Assembly: GCA_017468925.1 (NCBI GenBank)
Contig: JAFUHI010000004.1
Coordinates: 1-64,000 of the forward strand
Length of the DNA: 64,000 bases
Source: Bacilli bacterium
GTDB taxonomy: Bacteria; Bacillota_I; Bacilli_A; RFN20; CAG-826
Reading direction: 5' to 3'
In this document: positions 33,849-44,081 of the stretch, one piece after another
How the letters are laid out: each line of letters opens with the position of its first letter
How positions within the stretch are numbered: position 1 is the stretch's first letter
Program-made: the position numbers and the translations under genes
Notes under the pieces: model-generated
What the model saw: only the letters and a program-made list of their open reading frames with translations
Databases searched by the model: none
Told to the model about the DNA's origin: nothing

Positions 33849-35855
33849 TTAGAGGTTTTTTTGTTCTTTTTTAATGTTTAAGACCTCTTCGGCGAAATCA
33901 TTGACGGTCGCCAACGAGCCATATTTTTCCACCGGTATCGCTATTTTGAATTGGTCATTAATATCATCGACTAGAACAATGTATGACATAGAATCTCCAC
34001 CGAGATTATTGATCCAATGGTCGTCGTCTCCAATCTTAATAGGTGGAAGAGCAAGGGTTTTTGCAAAGCAGTTTTTGATTATCTCTATTGTTGCTTTAAC
34101 CTCGACTGGATTGAAATCTTTAAATCTCTCTTCCGATGTTTTTGGTTTTTCGTCGAAGTCAATGAAATCTGTTGGGGTGTCAGTGATAGCTTTCTTCAAT
34201 GCCTGACGCTTCACTTTCATCGCGGAAGAAAGAGGAAATTTATGCTTGTAAATTAAGAATTTCTCTATCTTTTTTTCATTTGGCAAGCTGTTGTTAATGG
34301 CTTTTAGCTCATCCTTGATTTCCTTGATGCCCAATTGATCGACTTCATTATCCAATTCGATAATCAAAGTGATTATTTGACTCAATCCGCCATTCTCAAC
34401 GCCGACCACACATTGATTGGTGACGTGTTTTATGTCTTTAAAATAGGTCTCTATCTCATCTGGATAAACATTTTCGCCGTTGGCGTTGATTATCGTATCT
34501 TTTATTCTGCCTTTGATGTAATATCCTTCTTCGTCTTTACAAGCGATATCGCCAGAACGGAAGAAGCCATCTTCTAAAGATGTTTCCTCAACTTTTCCGC
34601 CAATTATCTCTTTTTTGTGGACGGTTTTTGATTTGATTAGCAATTCGCCTTCGCCTTCATGGCATCCTGGCAAATGGTCCAATTTATATTCAAAACCATA
34701 AAATGGTTTGCCGATTGATGTTTTTAATCTCACATTAACATCATCAGATAAATCAACAGAGGAAACTCCTATCTCGGTCATGCCGAATCCATTGTGCAGT
34801 GGATATCCGATTCCGTTGATTATAGAAGTGGTATCCTCATTCAACGCTCCGCCGCCCGAGATGCAATATTCGATGTATTTGCCTAAGATTTGCTTTTTAA
34901 ATTTCTTTTGAATTCCTTTAGAGGCGGCTAGTCCGGCTTCTGACTTAGAGATTCTTTTGTTGTTATATTCAACCATTTTATAGAATAATTCCTCGGTTTT
35001 TCCGCCTTTCATCTCCATAGTTCTCGTTACCTTTGTGGCAAGAGAATCCCAGAAAAGAGGAACGCTATAGACGTGAGAGACTTTTCCGGCCTTTATGGCG
35101 TTGATCACATCGGTTGTTGATATTGTTGTCGGATAAACCAAGCAGTGCCCATAGAATGTATACCAAAGGAACACGGCGACAAAACCGAATATATGATGGA
35201 ATGGAATCATCGCCAAAATCCTAATTGGCTTCGGATGGATGATGTGCAATGTTGAGTTTGGAAGTTCATGTGAGGCAGCAATCTGATTGCAGATATTCTC
35301 CCCATCCATCACCATCAATTTAGCATCGCCAGTGGTGCCGCTTGAGCAGAAAATGACTTCATTTCCCCACTCACAATCGATTGTTTCGACCTCTTCGGCG
35401 GCATTTATTTCATTTAGTCTGAAACTCGGTATCGAATATTCTTCGACTTCATTTGCGATTATGGCTTTGGCGGAGGCCTGTTTTAGAAGATTCTCGGTGT
35501 TCTCATGGGCCAATCTAGCGTCAATCAATAAAATATTGTATCCAGATGCAAGAATGGCAAAAAAGAAGTGGGACCAGTTTTGAGAATTCTTGAGCTTTAA
35601 TGCTATTACCGATCCCTTCTCTATATCTTTTAACGCTCCGGCGAGATGATATGTAAGGTTTTTGGTCCTATCGTCATATTCCTCGTATGTATATGATTTT
35701 GAGCGCCCTTGCTCATCGAAGTATATGACCGCTTGTCTTTTTGCGTTGTTTTTTATTATTGCTTGATATAAGTCTTTAAATGTTTGTTTTGTTTTGAGTA
35801 ATTCCAAGGCCGTATCGACATAATCTTGGATTTTGGATTTTGAATAATTGCTCAT
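33849..35855 (-). CDS. AMP-forming acyl/aminoacyl ligase fused to an acyl carrier domain
   Basis: 668 residues. ANL adenylation domain (~20-565): P-loop SSGTTGDAKLMVM, IPFHHIFGFVAV, NGFGMTEIGVSS, DGFFRSGDIACKDEEGYYI, KDTIINANGENVYPDEIE, and the catalytic Lys region SAMKVKRQAL. After a short linker a carrier domain (~595-665) has NNLGGDSMSYIVLVDDIN, where the Ser takes phosphopantetheine. It therefore activates an acid and can load it onto its own carrier. No condensation, reductase or thioesterase domain follows. A fatty acid for lipid or glycolipid synthesis is plausible; an NRPS-like substrate is possible. AAAGGA precedes the ATG; single-gene unit. Confidence 0.8.
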   Translation of the reverse strand: MSNYSKSKIQDYVDTALELLKTKQTFKDLYQAIIKNNAKRQAVIYFDEQGRSKSYTYEEYDDRTKNLTYHLAGALKDIEKGSVIALKLKNSQNWSHFFFAILASGYNILLIDARLAHENTENLLKQASAKAIIANEVEEYSIPSFRLNEINAAEEVETIDCEWGNEVIFCSSGTTGDAKLMVMDGENICNQIAASHELPNSTLHIIHPKPIRILAMIPFHHIFGFVAVFLWYTFYGHCLVYPTTISTTDVINAIKAGKVSHVYSVPLFWDSLATKVTRTMEMKGGKTEELFYKMVEYNNKRISKSEAGLAASKGIQKKFKKQILGKYIEYCISGGGALNEDTTSIINGIGYPLHNGFGMTEIGVSSVDLSDDVNVRLKTSIGKPFYGFEYKLDHLPGCHEGEGELLIKSKTVHKKEIIGGKVEETSLEDGFFRSGDIACKDEEGYYIKGRIKDTIINANGENVYPDEIETYFKDIKHVTNQCVVGVENGGLSQIITLIIELDNEVDQLGIKEIKDELKAINNSLPNEKKIEKFLIYKHKFPLSSAMKVKRQALKKAITDTPTDFIDFDEKPKTSEERFKDFNPVEVKATIEIIKNCFAKTLALPPIKIGDDDHWINNLGGDSMSYIVLVDDINDQFKIAIPVEKYGSLATVNDFAEEVLNIKKEQKNL

Positions 35856-35978
35856 TTTAATATCCTTTTCGTTTAGCCTACGCCATAAGATTATATAATA
35901 ATATAAAAACTAATTCTTCTATTTTTTATTTTAGCCAATTGTCAGTGACGCCGTGATACAATATTCGAGGTGATAAAA

Positions 35979-36926
35979 ATGAAAAGATTTTTGAAAGAAA
36001 CCGATGTGAAAATTCTATATATGGGCACCCCAGAAATGTCTGCCACAGTGTTATCCGCCTTGATAGAAAGCGGTTTTGATGTCGTGGGTGTCGTCTGCCA
36101 AGAGGATAAAGAAGTGGGGAGAAAACGCATTTTGACACCTCCTCCGACCAAAATCGTCGCGATGGAACATAATATCCCTGTTTTTCAGCCACATAGAATA
36201 AGAGAGGATTATTCCTTCGCCCGTGAATTGAACTTTGATGTGATTGTTACCATGGCATATGGCCAAATAATTCCTTCTGGATTGCTTTCCCTATCAAAGA
36301 TAGGAAACGTCAATTTGCATGGCTCCATTTTGCCTAAATATCGCGGTGCCGCCCCGATACAAAGAGCCATAATAGATGGTGAAAAAGAAACTGGCATAAC
36401 CTTGATGGAGATGGTGGAAGCCATGGATGCTGGTGATATGTACGACATTAAGAAAGTCACAATAGAAGACGATGATAATTACACCACTTTATCATCCAAA
36501 ATGGCCAAAGCAGCATCAGAACTAATCTGCAAAGATTTACTTGCTTATTGCAATGGTGAAATCAAAGGTATTAAACAAGATGAAAACCAAGTCACAATCG
36601 CGAAAAAGATAAAGCCTGAAACAGAAAAACTCTCGCTTGGATATTCGTGCAAAGACTTTGTCAATATGGTGAGGGGCTTATCGGAAACCCCAGGTGGATA
36701 TCTATTCATCGAAGGAAAGAAACTAAAGGTTTATTCCGCCAAAATCTATTCGGATCAAAAAATAAGCGAAGTCGGTTGCGTTGTGCCCGATAAGAAAAAA
36801 TTGCTAATTCAATTAAGCGATGGAATCGTTAGGCTGACTAGCATCCAAGCCGAAGGGAAAAAGAGGATGGATGACACATCATTCTTGCAAGGATTCCATT
36901 TATACGAAGGGATAAAGATGGAATAA
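35979..36926 (+). CDS. fmt: Methionyl-tRNA formyltransferase
   Basis: 315 residues from ATG 35979, 8 nt after GAGG; a GTG at 35970 is too close to that site. Motifs ILYMGTPEMSATVLSALIES, TMAYGQIIPSGLL, NLHGSILPKYRGAAPIQRAI (formyl-THF and catalytic region) and MDAGDMYDIKK, then a C-terminal OB-like domain (LKVYSAKIY). Formylates initiator tRNA. Followed by a helicase gene with an ATG overlapping its stop. Confidence 0.95.
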   Translation: MKRFLKETDVKILYMGTPEMSATVLSALIESGFDVVGVVCQEDKEVGRKRILTPPPTKIVAMEHNIPVFQPHRIREDYSFARELNFDVIVTMAYGQIIPSGLLSLSKIGNVNLHGSILPKYRGAAPIQRAIIDGEKETGITLMEMVEAMDAGDMYDIKKVTIEDDDNYTTLSSKMAKAASELICKDLLAYCNGEIKGIKQDENQVTIAKKIKPETEKLSLGYSCKDFVNMVRGLSETPGGYLFIEGKKLKVYSAKIYSDQKISEVGCVVPDKKKLLIQLSDGIVRLTSIQAEGKKRMDDTSFLQGFHLYEGIKME

Positions 36927-39253
36927 TGCCTCAATATTTATCTTTATCTGTCCACGGCCTCGTCGATTTTCTATTAAGAAAAGGTGACATCGATAATCGA
37001 ATATACAATGTTGACACGATGCTTTTGGGCACGAAAATTCACGCCCAATACCAAAAAAGCCAAGGCAAAACATATTTAGCCGAACATTTTATGTTCGAGA
37101 AATTCGTGCGCCCTTTAGGCGTGGTTGAACTCGATGGAAGGGCTGATGGAATTATACTCGATGGCAAAATGCCGATAATTGATGAGATAAAATCCACCGT
37201 GGATGAATTGAATAATTTCTATTCTCTACAAAAAGAATGGCATCTTGGACAGGCAAAATGTTATGCCCTTATGTATGCTCACGAAACCAAACAAGAAGTC
37301 ATTGGCGTGCGTTTGACTTATATCTCCCAGATAAACAGCGATAGGATGGTAAAGAATTTTACCTTCAGAACAGAAGAACTCGAAGAATATGTCAATAACT
37401 TAATCGACCAATATCTTTCGTTTTTCGAGAAAGAACGGGTTAGAAAAGGGGAAAGAAACACAAGCTCCGCCAATTTGCCATTTCCATACGGTGACTTTAG
37501 GCCTGGTCAAAGAAAAATGGCGAAGTGTGTCTATTCAACTGCGAAAAACGGAGGGCTATATTTTTTGGAAGCGCCCACTGGAATTGGCAAAACAATGTCT
37601 GCTTTGTATCCCTCCATCCTTTCCTTCGGGGAAGGGAATATAGACAAGGTTTTTTACCTTACCGCCAAGACAACCGGTAGAGAGAGCGCCTTTAAGGCGA
37701 TGGGCGATCTATATGATGCTGGATTTAGTGGCAGAGATTCCTTGCTTGTCGCTAAGGATAAGATTTGTTTTAAACAAGGTGCGTCTTGCAATCCAGACGA
37801 ATGTCCATTCGCCAAATCTTATTACGAAAAGATAAGGAAAGTCATAGAAGAGGCGACGAGCAGTGGGGAACGCTTTTCTCAAGAATACGTCACCGCGTTG
37901 GCTAAACATCATGCAATGTGTCCATTTGAATTGCAGCTAGATTTATCGCTTTATAGCGATGTCATTATATGCGATTACAATTATCTGTTTGATCCGATGG
38001 TTTATTTGGAGAGATTTTTTGATGATGCGGTTGATTCTTCAAAATATTTCGCCCTTGTCGACGAGGCTCATAACCTTCTTGAAAGAGGCAGAGACATGTA
38101 TTCGGCCACGGTGTCAAAAATAGAGTTGCTGGATGTTAAAAAATCGTTATCGAAAATCAAATGCAATTCAATCAAAAGAGCGTTGACCAAAATAGAGAAA
38201 GCGATAGATGAAGCGACGGATCTGGACGATGGGGAGCTTAATCTTCCGTTTTTGCCAGATTCATTGCTTTCATCAATTGAATCATTGGATAGAGCGTACA
38301 AAAAACATACAAAAGACGAGGGTCCGAAATTAGGTACTAAATTTAAGAATTTCAGAAGAGAATTGAATCGTTTCTCATTTTTAAATGAGAATTATAAGGA
38401 CAACTCTGAGATATTCTTAAGCGATGAGGGATCGATTGTCCTATATTGTTTGGACCCAAGCGAATACTTAAGAGCTTCGGTAGAGAAATTAAAAGGGGCG
38501 GTTTTATTTTCCGCGACTCTCTCTCCATTTGAATATTTTGAAGAATCAATCCTAGGAAAGACTGATGTGTCTTCTTTGGCTTTGCCATCCCCATTTCCTA
38601 AGGAAAACTTCTGTTTGATGATCGCGCCGATATCTACAAGATACAGGCATAGAGAAAATACAATGCAAAAGATAGCTGGGTGTTTGGAAACATATGTTTC
38701 AGCTAAAAAAGGCAATTATTTCATATATTTCCCTTCCTATGAATATATGTATAAAATGCGGCCATATCTAGAATTTCCAGATTGTGACGTCATAATGCAA
38801 AACAAGGAAATGGATGATGTAGAAAGAGAAGGCTTCTTGCTGAAATTCAAGCCAAATCCAGAAAAAACAACAGTAGGGCTGGTGGTCATCGGCGGTTCGT
38901 TTTCAGAAGGCATCGACCTCCAGGCGGATAGGCTTATTGGGGTTGCAGTAGTTGGCATTGGATTGCCAAAGGTATGCAAAGAAAAGGAAATAATCAGGCG
39001 ATATTACGACGAAAAGAACGGCAAAGGATTCCTATATTCGTATTTGAATCCGGGGATGAATAAAATCATGCAAGCGGTTGGGAGATTGATAAGAAGTGAA
39101 TACGATATCGGATCAGCTTTGCTGATTGATGATAGATATCTCCAGAACGATTATCGCACTTTATTCAGGAATTCATGGGACAATTATGAGGTCGTTCTTT
39201 CGGAAGATGATATAACTTCGACTTTGCAATCTTTTTTCGCCGCTAAAGATTGA
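36926..39253 (+). CDS. DinG/XPD-type Fe-S helicase with N-terminal PD-(D/E)XK nuclease
   Basis: 775 residues. The N-terminal ~170 residues form a RecB/Cas4-type nuclease: Asp74 (RADG), Asp86-Glu87-x-Lys89 (IDEIKST) and Gln109...Tyr113 (QAKCYAL). The superfamily 2 helicase has Walker A APTGIGKT (~216-223), Fe-S cysteines C281, C288, C293 and C332, DEAH at 379-382, SATLSPF, and the C-terminal helicase motifs GSFSEGIDLQADRL and QAVGRLIRSEYD. Predicted 5'-3' DNA helicase for repair or resolution of structures. This nuclease-helicase fusion occurs in Firmicutes; its exact role is unsettled. ATGA overlap with fmt. Confidence 0.88.
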   Translation: MPQYLSLSVHGLVDFLLRKGDIDNRIYNVDTMLLGTKIHAQYQKSQGKTYLAEHFMFEKFVRPLGVVELDGRADGIILDGKMPIIDEIKSTVDELNNFYSLQKEWHLGQAKCYALMYAHETKQEVIGVRLTYISQINSDRMVKNFTFRTEELEEYVNNLIDQYLSFFEKERVRKGERNTSSANLPFPYGDFRPGQRKMAKCVYSTAKNGGLYFLEAPTGIGKTMSALYPSILSFGEGNIDKVFYLTAKTTGRESAFKAMGDLYDAGFSGRDSLLVAKDKICFKQGASCNPDECPFAKSYYEKIRKVIEEATSSGERFSQEYVTALAKHHAMCPFELQLDLSLYSDVIICDYNYLFDPMVYLERFFDDAVDSSKYFALVDEAHNLLERGRDMYSATVSKIELLDVKKSLSKIKCNSIKRALTKIEKAIDEATDLDDGELNLPFLPDSLLSSIESLDRAYKKHTKDEGPKLGTKFKNFRRELNRFSFLNENYKDNSEIFLSDEGSIVLYCLDPSEYLRASVEKLKGAVLFSATLSPFEYFEESILGKTDVSSLALPSPFPKENFCLMIAPISTRYRHRENTMQKIAGCLETYVSAKKGNYFIYFPSYEYMYKMRPYLEFPDCDVIMQNKEMDDVEREGFLLKFKPNPEKTTVGLVVIGGSFSEGIDLQADRLIGVAVVGIGLPKVCKEKEIIRRYYDEKNGKGFLYSYLNPGMNKIMQAVGRLIRSEYDIGSALLIDDRYLQNDYRTLFRNSWDNYEVVLSEDDITSTLQSFFAAKD

Positions 39254-39270
39254 TATAATCATTTAGGTTT

Positions 39271-41088
39271 ATGAAATACGCCCAAGATCACATAAGAAAC
39301 TTCTCGGTAATCGCTCACATTGACCATGGAAAATCAACATTATGCGATAGGATTTTGGAATTGACTGGTGCGGTTGAGCAAAGAAATCTCCAAGCCCAGA
39401 TGCTTGATGATATGGATCTTGAAAGAGAAAGAGGCATAACTATCAAGCTAAACGCTGTCACGGTCACATATAAAGCAAACAATGGTGAAGATTATATCTT
39501 CAATTTGATCGATACCCCGGGACATGTCGACTTCACATATGAGGTTTCTAGGTCTCTAGCCGCCTGCGAAGGAGCGCTTTTGGTAGTGGATGCAACGCAA
39601 GGAGTGCAAGCCCAGACGCTCGCAAACGTTTATCTAGCAATCGACAATGATCTTATGATCATACCAGTCATCAATAAGATTGATTTGCCTTCCGCCAATG
39701 TAGAATTCGCTAAGAAGGAAATCCGCGAAAGAATCGGTTTATCCACCGTAGATTCGTGCCTTGTTTCGGCAAAAACAGGAGAGGGCATCAAGGATATTTT
39801 GGAGAAAATAGTTGAACTTGTTCCACCTCCTAGCGGAGATCCTTCCGCCCCGCTCCAAGCTTTAATATTCGATAGCTACTATGACTCATATAGAGGCGTT
39901 ATAGTCATGGTTAGAATAAAGAACGGAAGCGTCAAGGTTGGCGATAGAATAAAGCTGATGGCGTCTAATAAAACCTACACAATCACTGAAGTGGGAATTC
40001 GCACGCCAAAGGAAATGAGAACGGAAAGACTTGATTGTGGTGATGTAGGGTATATAGCCGCGACAATCAAAGACATTAAAGACGTGGTCCCTGGAGAAAC
40101 CATAACCTACGCCGATAAACCCGCAAGTGAAGCTTTACCAGGTTATAGAAAAATAAACCCAATGGTTTATTGCGGTCTTTATCCTGTCGATTCTGATGAC
40201 TATGAGAATCTAAAAGATGCTCTTGCTAAGCTGGTTTTGAACGATTCCTCGCTTGTATATGAGCCAGAAACCTCGAAAGCTCTTGGCTTTGGGTTTAGAG
40301 TTGGCTTCCTCGGATTGCTTCACATGGATGTGATTCAAGAAAGGCTCGAAAGAGAATATGGGCTGAATCTGATTTTGACGGCTCCATCGGTCAAATATCA
40401 AGTAAATATCAATGGCGGAGGAATGGTGGTGGTTGACAACCCATCAATGATGCCAGAACCTAGCAAGATAAAATCGATTATGGAGCCGTATGTGAATGCT
40501 TCAATCATGACACCGAAAGAATATGTCGGTCCTATTATGGAATTATGTCAAGAAAAGCGAGGCATATTCGAGGATATGATATATTTCGATGACACTAGGG
40601 TCACAGTTAAATATAAGCTGCCGCTAAGTGAAATCATATATTCTTTCTTTGATAGGCTCAAATCAGCCACAAAAGGCTATGCCTCTTTGGATTATGAAAT
40701 ATCCGAATATAGAGAAAGCGATCTTGCAAAGATGGATATCTTGCTAAATGGAGATATCATCGATGCTTTATCGACAATTGTATATAGACCAAGTGCTTAT
40801 AATAGAGGGCTTGCAATCGTCTCTAAATTAAAGCAAATAATCCCTAAGCAGCAATTCCAAGTACCTGTGCAGGCTGCAATAAATGGAAAGATTATCGCTA
40901 GAGCCGACATAAAATCGGTAAGAAAAGATGTATTGGCGAAATGCTACGGCGGCGATATCTCCAGGAAAAAGAAACTTCTCGAGAAACAGAAAGAGGGAAA
41001 GAAGCGCATGAAGGCAATTGGAACAGTGGATGTCCCGCAGGAAGCTTTCATGAGCGTACTTTCGCTTGAAGACGAGAACGAAAAATAA
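39271..41088 (+). CDS. lepA: Elongation factor 4 (LepA), back-translocating GTPase
   Basis: 605 residues, usual length. G1 [46 protein letters not shown]; LepA-specific C-terminal domain ([38 protein letters not shown]). Acts on the ribosome. TATAAT (39254-39259) lies 11 nt before the ATG and only a weak AGG sits between, so the mRNA may be nearly leaderless. Confidence 0.97.
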   Translation: MKYAQDHIRNFSVIAHIDHGKSTLCDRILELTGAVEQRNLQAQMLDDMDLERERGITIKLNAVTVTYKANNGEDYIFNLIDTPGHVDFTYEVSRSLAACEGALLVVDATQGVQAQTLANVYLAIDNDLMIIPVINKIDLPSANVEFAKKEIRERIGLSTVDSCLVSAKTGEGIKDILEKIVELVPPPSGDPSAPLQALIFDSYYDSYRGVIVMVRIKNGSVKVGDRIKLMASNKTYTITEVGIRTPKEMRTERLDCGDVGYIAATIKDIKDVVPGETITYADKPASEALPGYRKINPMVYCGLYPVDSDDYENLKDALAKLVLNDSSLVYEPETSKALGFGFRVGFLGLLHMDVIQERLEREYGLNLILTAPSVKYQVNINGGGMVVVDNPSMMPEPSKIKSIMEPYVNASIMTPKEYVGPIMELCQEKRGIFEDMIYFDDTRVTVKYKLPLSEIIYSFFDRLKSATKGYASLDYEISEYRESDLAKMDILLNGDIIDALSTIVYRPSAYNRGLAIVSKLKQIIPKQQFQVPVQAAINGKIIARADIKSVRKDVLAKCYGGDISRKKKLLEKQKEGKKRMKAIGTVDVPQEAFMSVLSLEDENEK

Positions 41089-41115
41089 TTTGTTAAAATA
41101 TTAGTAGATTTTTAG

Positions 41116-41143
41116 TGGACTATTATAAATTTTATTTTATAAT
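41116..41143 (+). promoter_or_regulatory. Promoter giving a probable leaderless mRNA (Fic-fold gene)
   Basis: TGGACT (41116-41121), 16-bp spacer, TATAAT (41138-41143). The ATG starts at 41150, 6 nt after the -10 box, so the predicted +1 coincides with the start codon. The element closely resembles the rpmF promoter (52607-52634). Confidence 0.65.
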
Positions 41144-41149
41144 TTAGAT

Positions 41150-42661
41150 ATGAGTGAGAAAAATATAATACGTTACACAGACGAAGAATACGTCACAAAA
41201 GACGAATTGAAGCAGTCGATGAAAATCATTGATGTCGAGCCGTATTGGCGCGATATATTATCATATCGACATGACCACAGTGTCGAATTGCAGATCAACA
41301 CCATCGCAAAGAAGCCTTTATGGTATACAAATTCTTTTGGAGTCAAAAGCTCATTTGATACTTTTGTCTCTTTGTGCAATTCCTACATTTCCAATTTGAA
41401 AGCAATAGTCGCCCGCGAGCAATACAACGTCGGAGAGAAAGATGCTTTCAGAGCCGTCCTTAGGGGTATGGCTAGATTCTCCAACATTGAAGTCAGTGAC
41501 AATGTGTTAAACGCCATTCTAATGGGGACTTATATAGACGCCGATCCAAAGCATAATATTATTCAAAAATATTACTCCTTGATGCATAAACTATTCCGCG
41601 GCGAAAAAGTAAATTTAGACGAACAAACCGCTAAGAATATTTATAAATTATTCGATGAAACCGAGACAAATCCTCAATATAGGGAAAGAGATTACAACAA
41701 CAGTGCGAGAATCACTCAGGAAAGAGCGGGGCTGGTTTATCCATACGCCCCTTCAAGCAGAATCTCCGGATTAATGTCTGAATTGCCAATAATGTTTAGG
41801 GATAGCGAGTCCAGTCCAATGGCCAAAGCTTTGGCGGTCATCTATTTTATAGATTTAGTGAAACCGTTTGAGAGCCATAACGATATAATCGGCTGCGCTT
41901 TGGCAAAAATCATTCTATCTCAGACATCTTTTGGCCAAGAAGCTTTCCTCCTTCCTTTGGAAGAAGCCATCTCCGGCGTAGATAATTTCAGCGTCGTATC
42001 TTCTCTTGTCCAAAGCATGGGCGACATGACGTATTATTTCAAATACGCTTTCAAGGTCGTCGGCCCATACTTGACGACGATGACAGGCAAATTCAAAGAC
42101 CTCAATATCGATTACATAAGGTCAGAAAATAGATCTTTGTCATTGGATGAGAAGAGATATTTAGCCTCGCAAAATAAACAAAAATACGAACAAATCAATA
42201 TTTTCACTGCCTCCACCGCGGAAGAAAAGAAACCACTAGAGGAAAAGCAAGAACAGGTTGAAGAAAAAGTTGCAGAAAGCGAAGAAGAGCCAATCGAAGA
42301 AGAGGCGCCGCAGAAAAAGATTGAGACCATCACCAAAGAGGAATTCAACAAACAACAAGCCTCTTCGGAACTCTCTATAGAGATGGAAGGCAATCCGCTT
42401 TCGCCAAAAGACATCAAGGATTTTATAAAATACCTTCTTGAAATCGACCCAAATCTAAATAAAAATCAGGCATCGTTCCTAGCAAATCATTGCCAAATGG
42501 GCCGTTATTACACCATTCAACAATTCAAGAAATTCACCAAATGCGCATATGAAACCGCAAGAACTTCTATGGATAAATTGGCCGAATCGAATTACTATAA
42601 GAAGATGCAGGTCAAAAACAAATTTGTTTATACGCCTGTGAAAAATAAAGGAGAAAAATAA
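41150..42661 (+). CDS. Fic-fold protein with degenerate active-site motif (pseudo-Fic)
   Basis: 503 residues. Residues ~185-265 match the Fic core: the flap and helix region YPYAPSSRISGLMSELPIMF and the helix FIDLVKPF. The catalytic HPFx(D/E)GNGRxxR reads KPFESHNDIIGC (238-249): the catalytic His is Lys, and the acidic residue, the GNG loop and both Arg are gone. AMP transfer is therefore unlikely. A Glu-rich linker (~360-395) leads to a C-terminal winged helix (~425-495, HCQMGRYYTIQQFKKFTKCA), common in Fic proteins. It may act as a binding or DNA-contact protein. The Fic assignment rests on pattern matching. Not seen in the usual lepA-hemW neighbourhood. Confidence 0.6.
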   Translation: MSEKNIIRYTDEEYVTKDELKQSMKIIDVEPYWRDILSYRHDHSVELQINTIAKKPLWYTNSFGVKSSFDTFVSLCNSYISNLKAIVAREQYNVGEKDAFRAVLRGMARFSNIEVSDNVLNAILMGTYIDADPKHNIIQKYYSLMHKLFRGEKVNLDEQTAKNIYKLFDETETNPQYRERDYNNSARITQERAGLVYPYAPSSRISGLMSELPIMFRDSESSPMAKALAVIYFIDLVKPFESHNDIIGCALAKIILSQTSFGQEAFLLPLEEAISGVDNFSVVSSLVQSMGDMTYYFKYAFKVVGPYLTTMTGKFKDLNIDYIRSENRSLSLDEKRYLASQNKQKYEQINIFTASTAEEKKPLEEKQEQVEEKVAESEEEPIEEEAPQKKIETITKEEFNKQQASSELSIEMEGNPLSPKDIKDFIKYLLEIDPNLNKNQASFLANHCQMGRYYTIQQFKKFTKCAYETARTSMDKLAESNYYKKMQVKNKFVYTPVKNKGEK

Positions 42662-42969
42662 TGTCCACATTCGCAAGCATTCTAGAAAATCCTCTATTTA
42701 TTATTTTGATGTTGGTGGTGTTTTTCGGCATCATCGTGCTCGCCGTTATTTTGATAAAGAAATATTCGCCTCACTTTAAATCCGAAGAAAAGCCAAAGGA
42801 TGACAAACAAATCGCCGAAGAAGAGATTAAGCGTCTTTTGGTCGAAGTTGAAGAAGAGAGCAAAAAAGAAGAACATGAGGATGATACGCTCGATAGGATG
42901 TTAAGTCCGGTTGAAGATGAGCAAACGGCCAAAGCCATCGAGGAATACGAAGAAAAAAATGAGAAATAA
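42661..42969 (+). CDS. Small single-pass membrane protein with acidic tail
   Basis: 102 residues. One N-terminal TM (FIILMLVVFFGIIVLAVILI), then a charged, Glu/Lys-rich, probably helical cytoplasmic region (KQIAEEEIKRLLVEVEEESK). Its ATG shares a base with the stop of the Fic-fold gene and its end overlaps hemW by 11 bp, so it is translationally coupled to both. No family recognised. Confidence 0.65.
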   Translation: MSTFASILENPLFIILMLVVFFGIIVLAVILIKKYSPHFKSEEKPKDDKQIAEEEIKRLLVEVEEESKKEEHEDDTLDRMLSPVEDEQTAKAIEEYEEKNEK

Positions 42970-44050
42970 GGACGCAGATTCCTTATATATCCACATTCCA
43001 TTTTGCACAAAATTGTGCGGTTATTGTGATTTCCCCAAACTATTAGGAAGCGAGAAATGGGGAGAAGCCTACATAACCGCGCTTTTTTTAGAAATCGATT
43101 CGTATAACATAGGAAAAATGAGCACCGTCTATATAGGAGGCGGAACCCCAACATCATTGAATGATGACTTATTCGAAAAATTGATTAGGAAATCAAAAGA
43201 GCATTTGAAAGATGGTGGCGAATTCACAATCGAGGCGAATCCAGATAGTCTTAGTGAAAAAAAGATACGCATCATGGCGGAATATAGCGTTAATCGCGTT
43301 TCTTTGGGCGTGCAAAGCTCCCATGAATATAGGCTAAGGGAAATGGGAAGAAGCCATTCTTTTGAAGAAGCGAGAAACGCCGTCGAGCTTCTTAGGAAAA
43401 ATGGGATATTCAATATCAATATCGATCTGATTTACGGCCTGAAAGGAGAGACATTGGAAGAATTGAAGGAAGATTTATCCGCGTTTATAGAACTTGATAC
43501 GCCTCATATTTCCACATATTGCCTAAGTGTTTCGCCAGGGACCTTGTTTTATAACAAGAAATATAATGAGCCGGGAGAAGAGGAGTCGGCAGATCAATAC
43601 GAATTGATTCTCTCCACATTAAGGGGCGTAGGCTATAGAAGATATGAGGTAAGCAATTTTGCAAAAGATGGTTGTTTTTCAAAGCATAACCTAACGTATT
43701 GGAAGGATAATCGTTATTATGGTGTCGGTTTGGGTGCGTCTGGATATCTAAAAGACACTAGATATGACAACACAAGGAATTTAGATAAATATCTTAGAGG
43801 CCAATACATAGAGAAAAAAGAAGAAATAGATCCAAAAAGCGAATACGAATATTATTTGCTGACCAATCTAAGGTTAGAAGAAGGCATTGATTTAGAAGAA
43901 TTCGAGAAAGAGTTCTCTTATACCTTATTAAATAAAAAAGAAATAAAAGAAATGATAGAATCAAACCTCCTTAAAATAGAGAACAATAGATTGAGTGCGA
44001 CCGATAAAGGGATGATGATATTGGATAGGATTCTCCTCAATTTGTTCTAA
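42959..44050 (+). CDS. hemW: Radical SAM heme chaperone HemW
   Basis: 363 residues from ATG 42959; the frame is open upstream but the conserved start is SLYIHIPFCTKLCGYCD. The Cx3Cx2C cluster binds [4Fe-4S]. STVYIGGGTPTSL, VNRVSLGVQSSHEYRLREMG, NINIDLIYGLKGETLEEL and YEVSNFAKDGCFSKHNLTYW follow the HemW pattern; it has the short CxxxCxxC without the extra Cys of coproporphyrinogen dehydrogenase HemN. Often precedes hrcA in Bacilli, as here. Confidence 0.92.
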   Translation: MRNKDADSLYIHIPFCTKLCGYCDFPKLLGSEKWGEAYITALFLEIDSYNIGKMSTVYIGGGTPTSLNDDLFEKLIRKSKEHLKDGGEFTIEANPDSLSEKKIRIMAEYSVNRVSLGVQSSHEYRLREMGRSHSFEEARNAVELLRKNGIFNINIDLIYGLKGETLEELKEDLSAFIELDTPHISTYCLSVSPGTLFYNKKYNEPGEEESADQYELILSTLRGVGYRRYEVSNFAKDGCFSKHNLTYWKDNRYYGVGLGASGYLKDTRYDNTRNLDKYLRGQYIEKKEEIDPKSEYEYYLLTNLRLEEGIDLEEFEKEFSYTLLNKKEIKEMIESNLLKIENNRLSATDKGMMILDRILLNLF

Positions 44051-44081
44051 AAATTGCGGCTTTTGTAAAATATAAAAAAAT

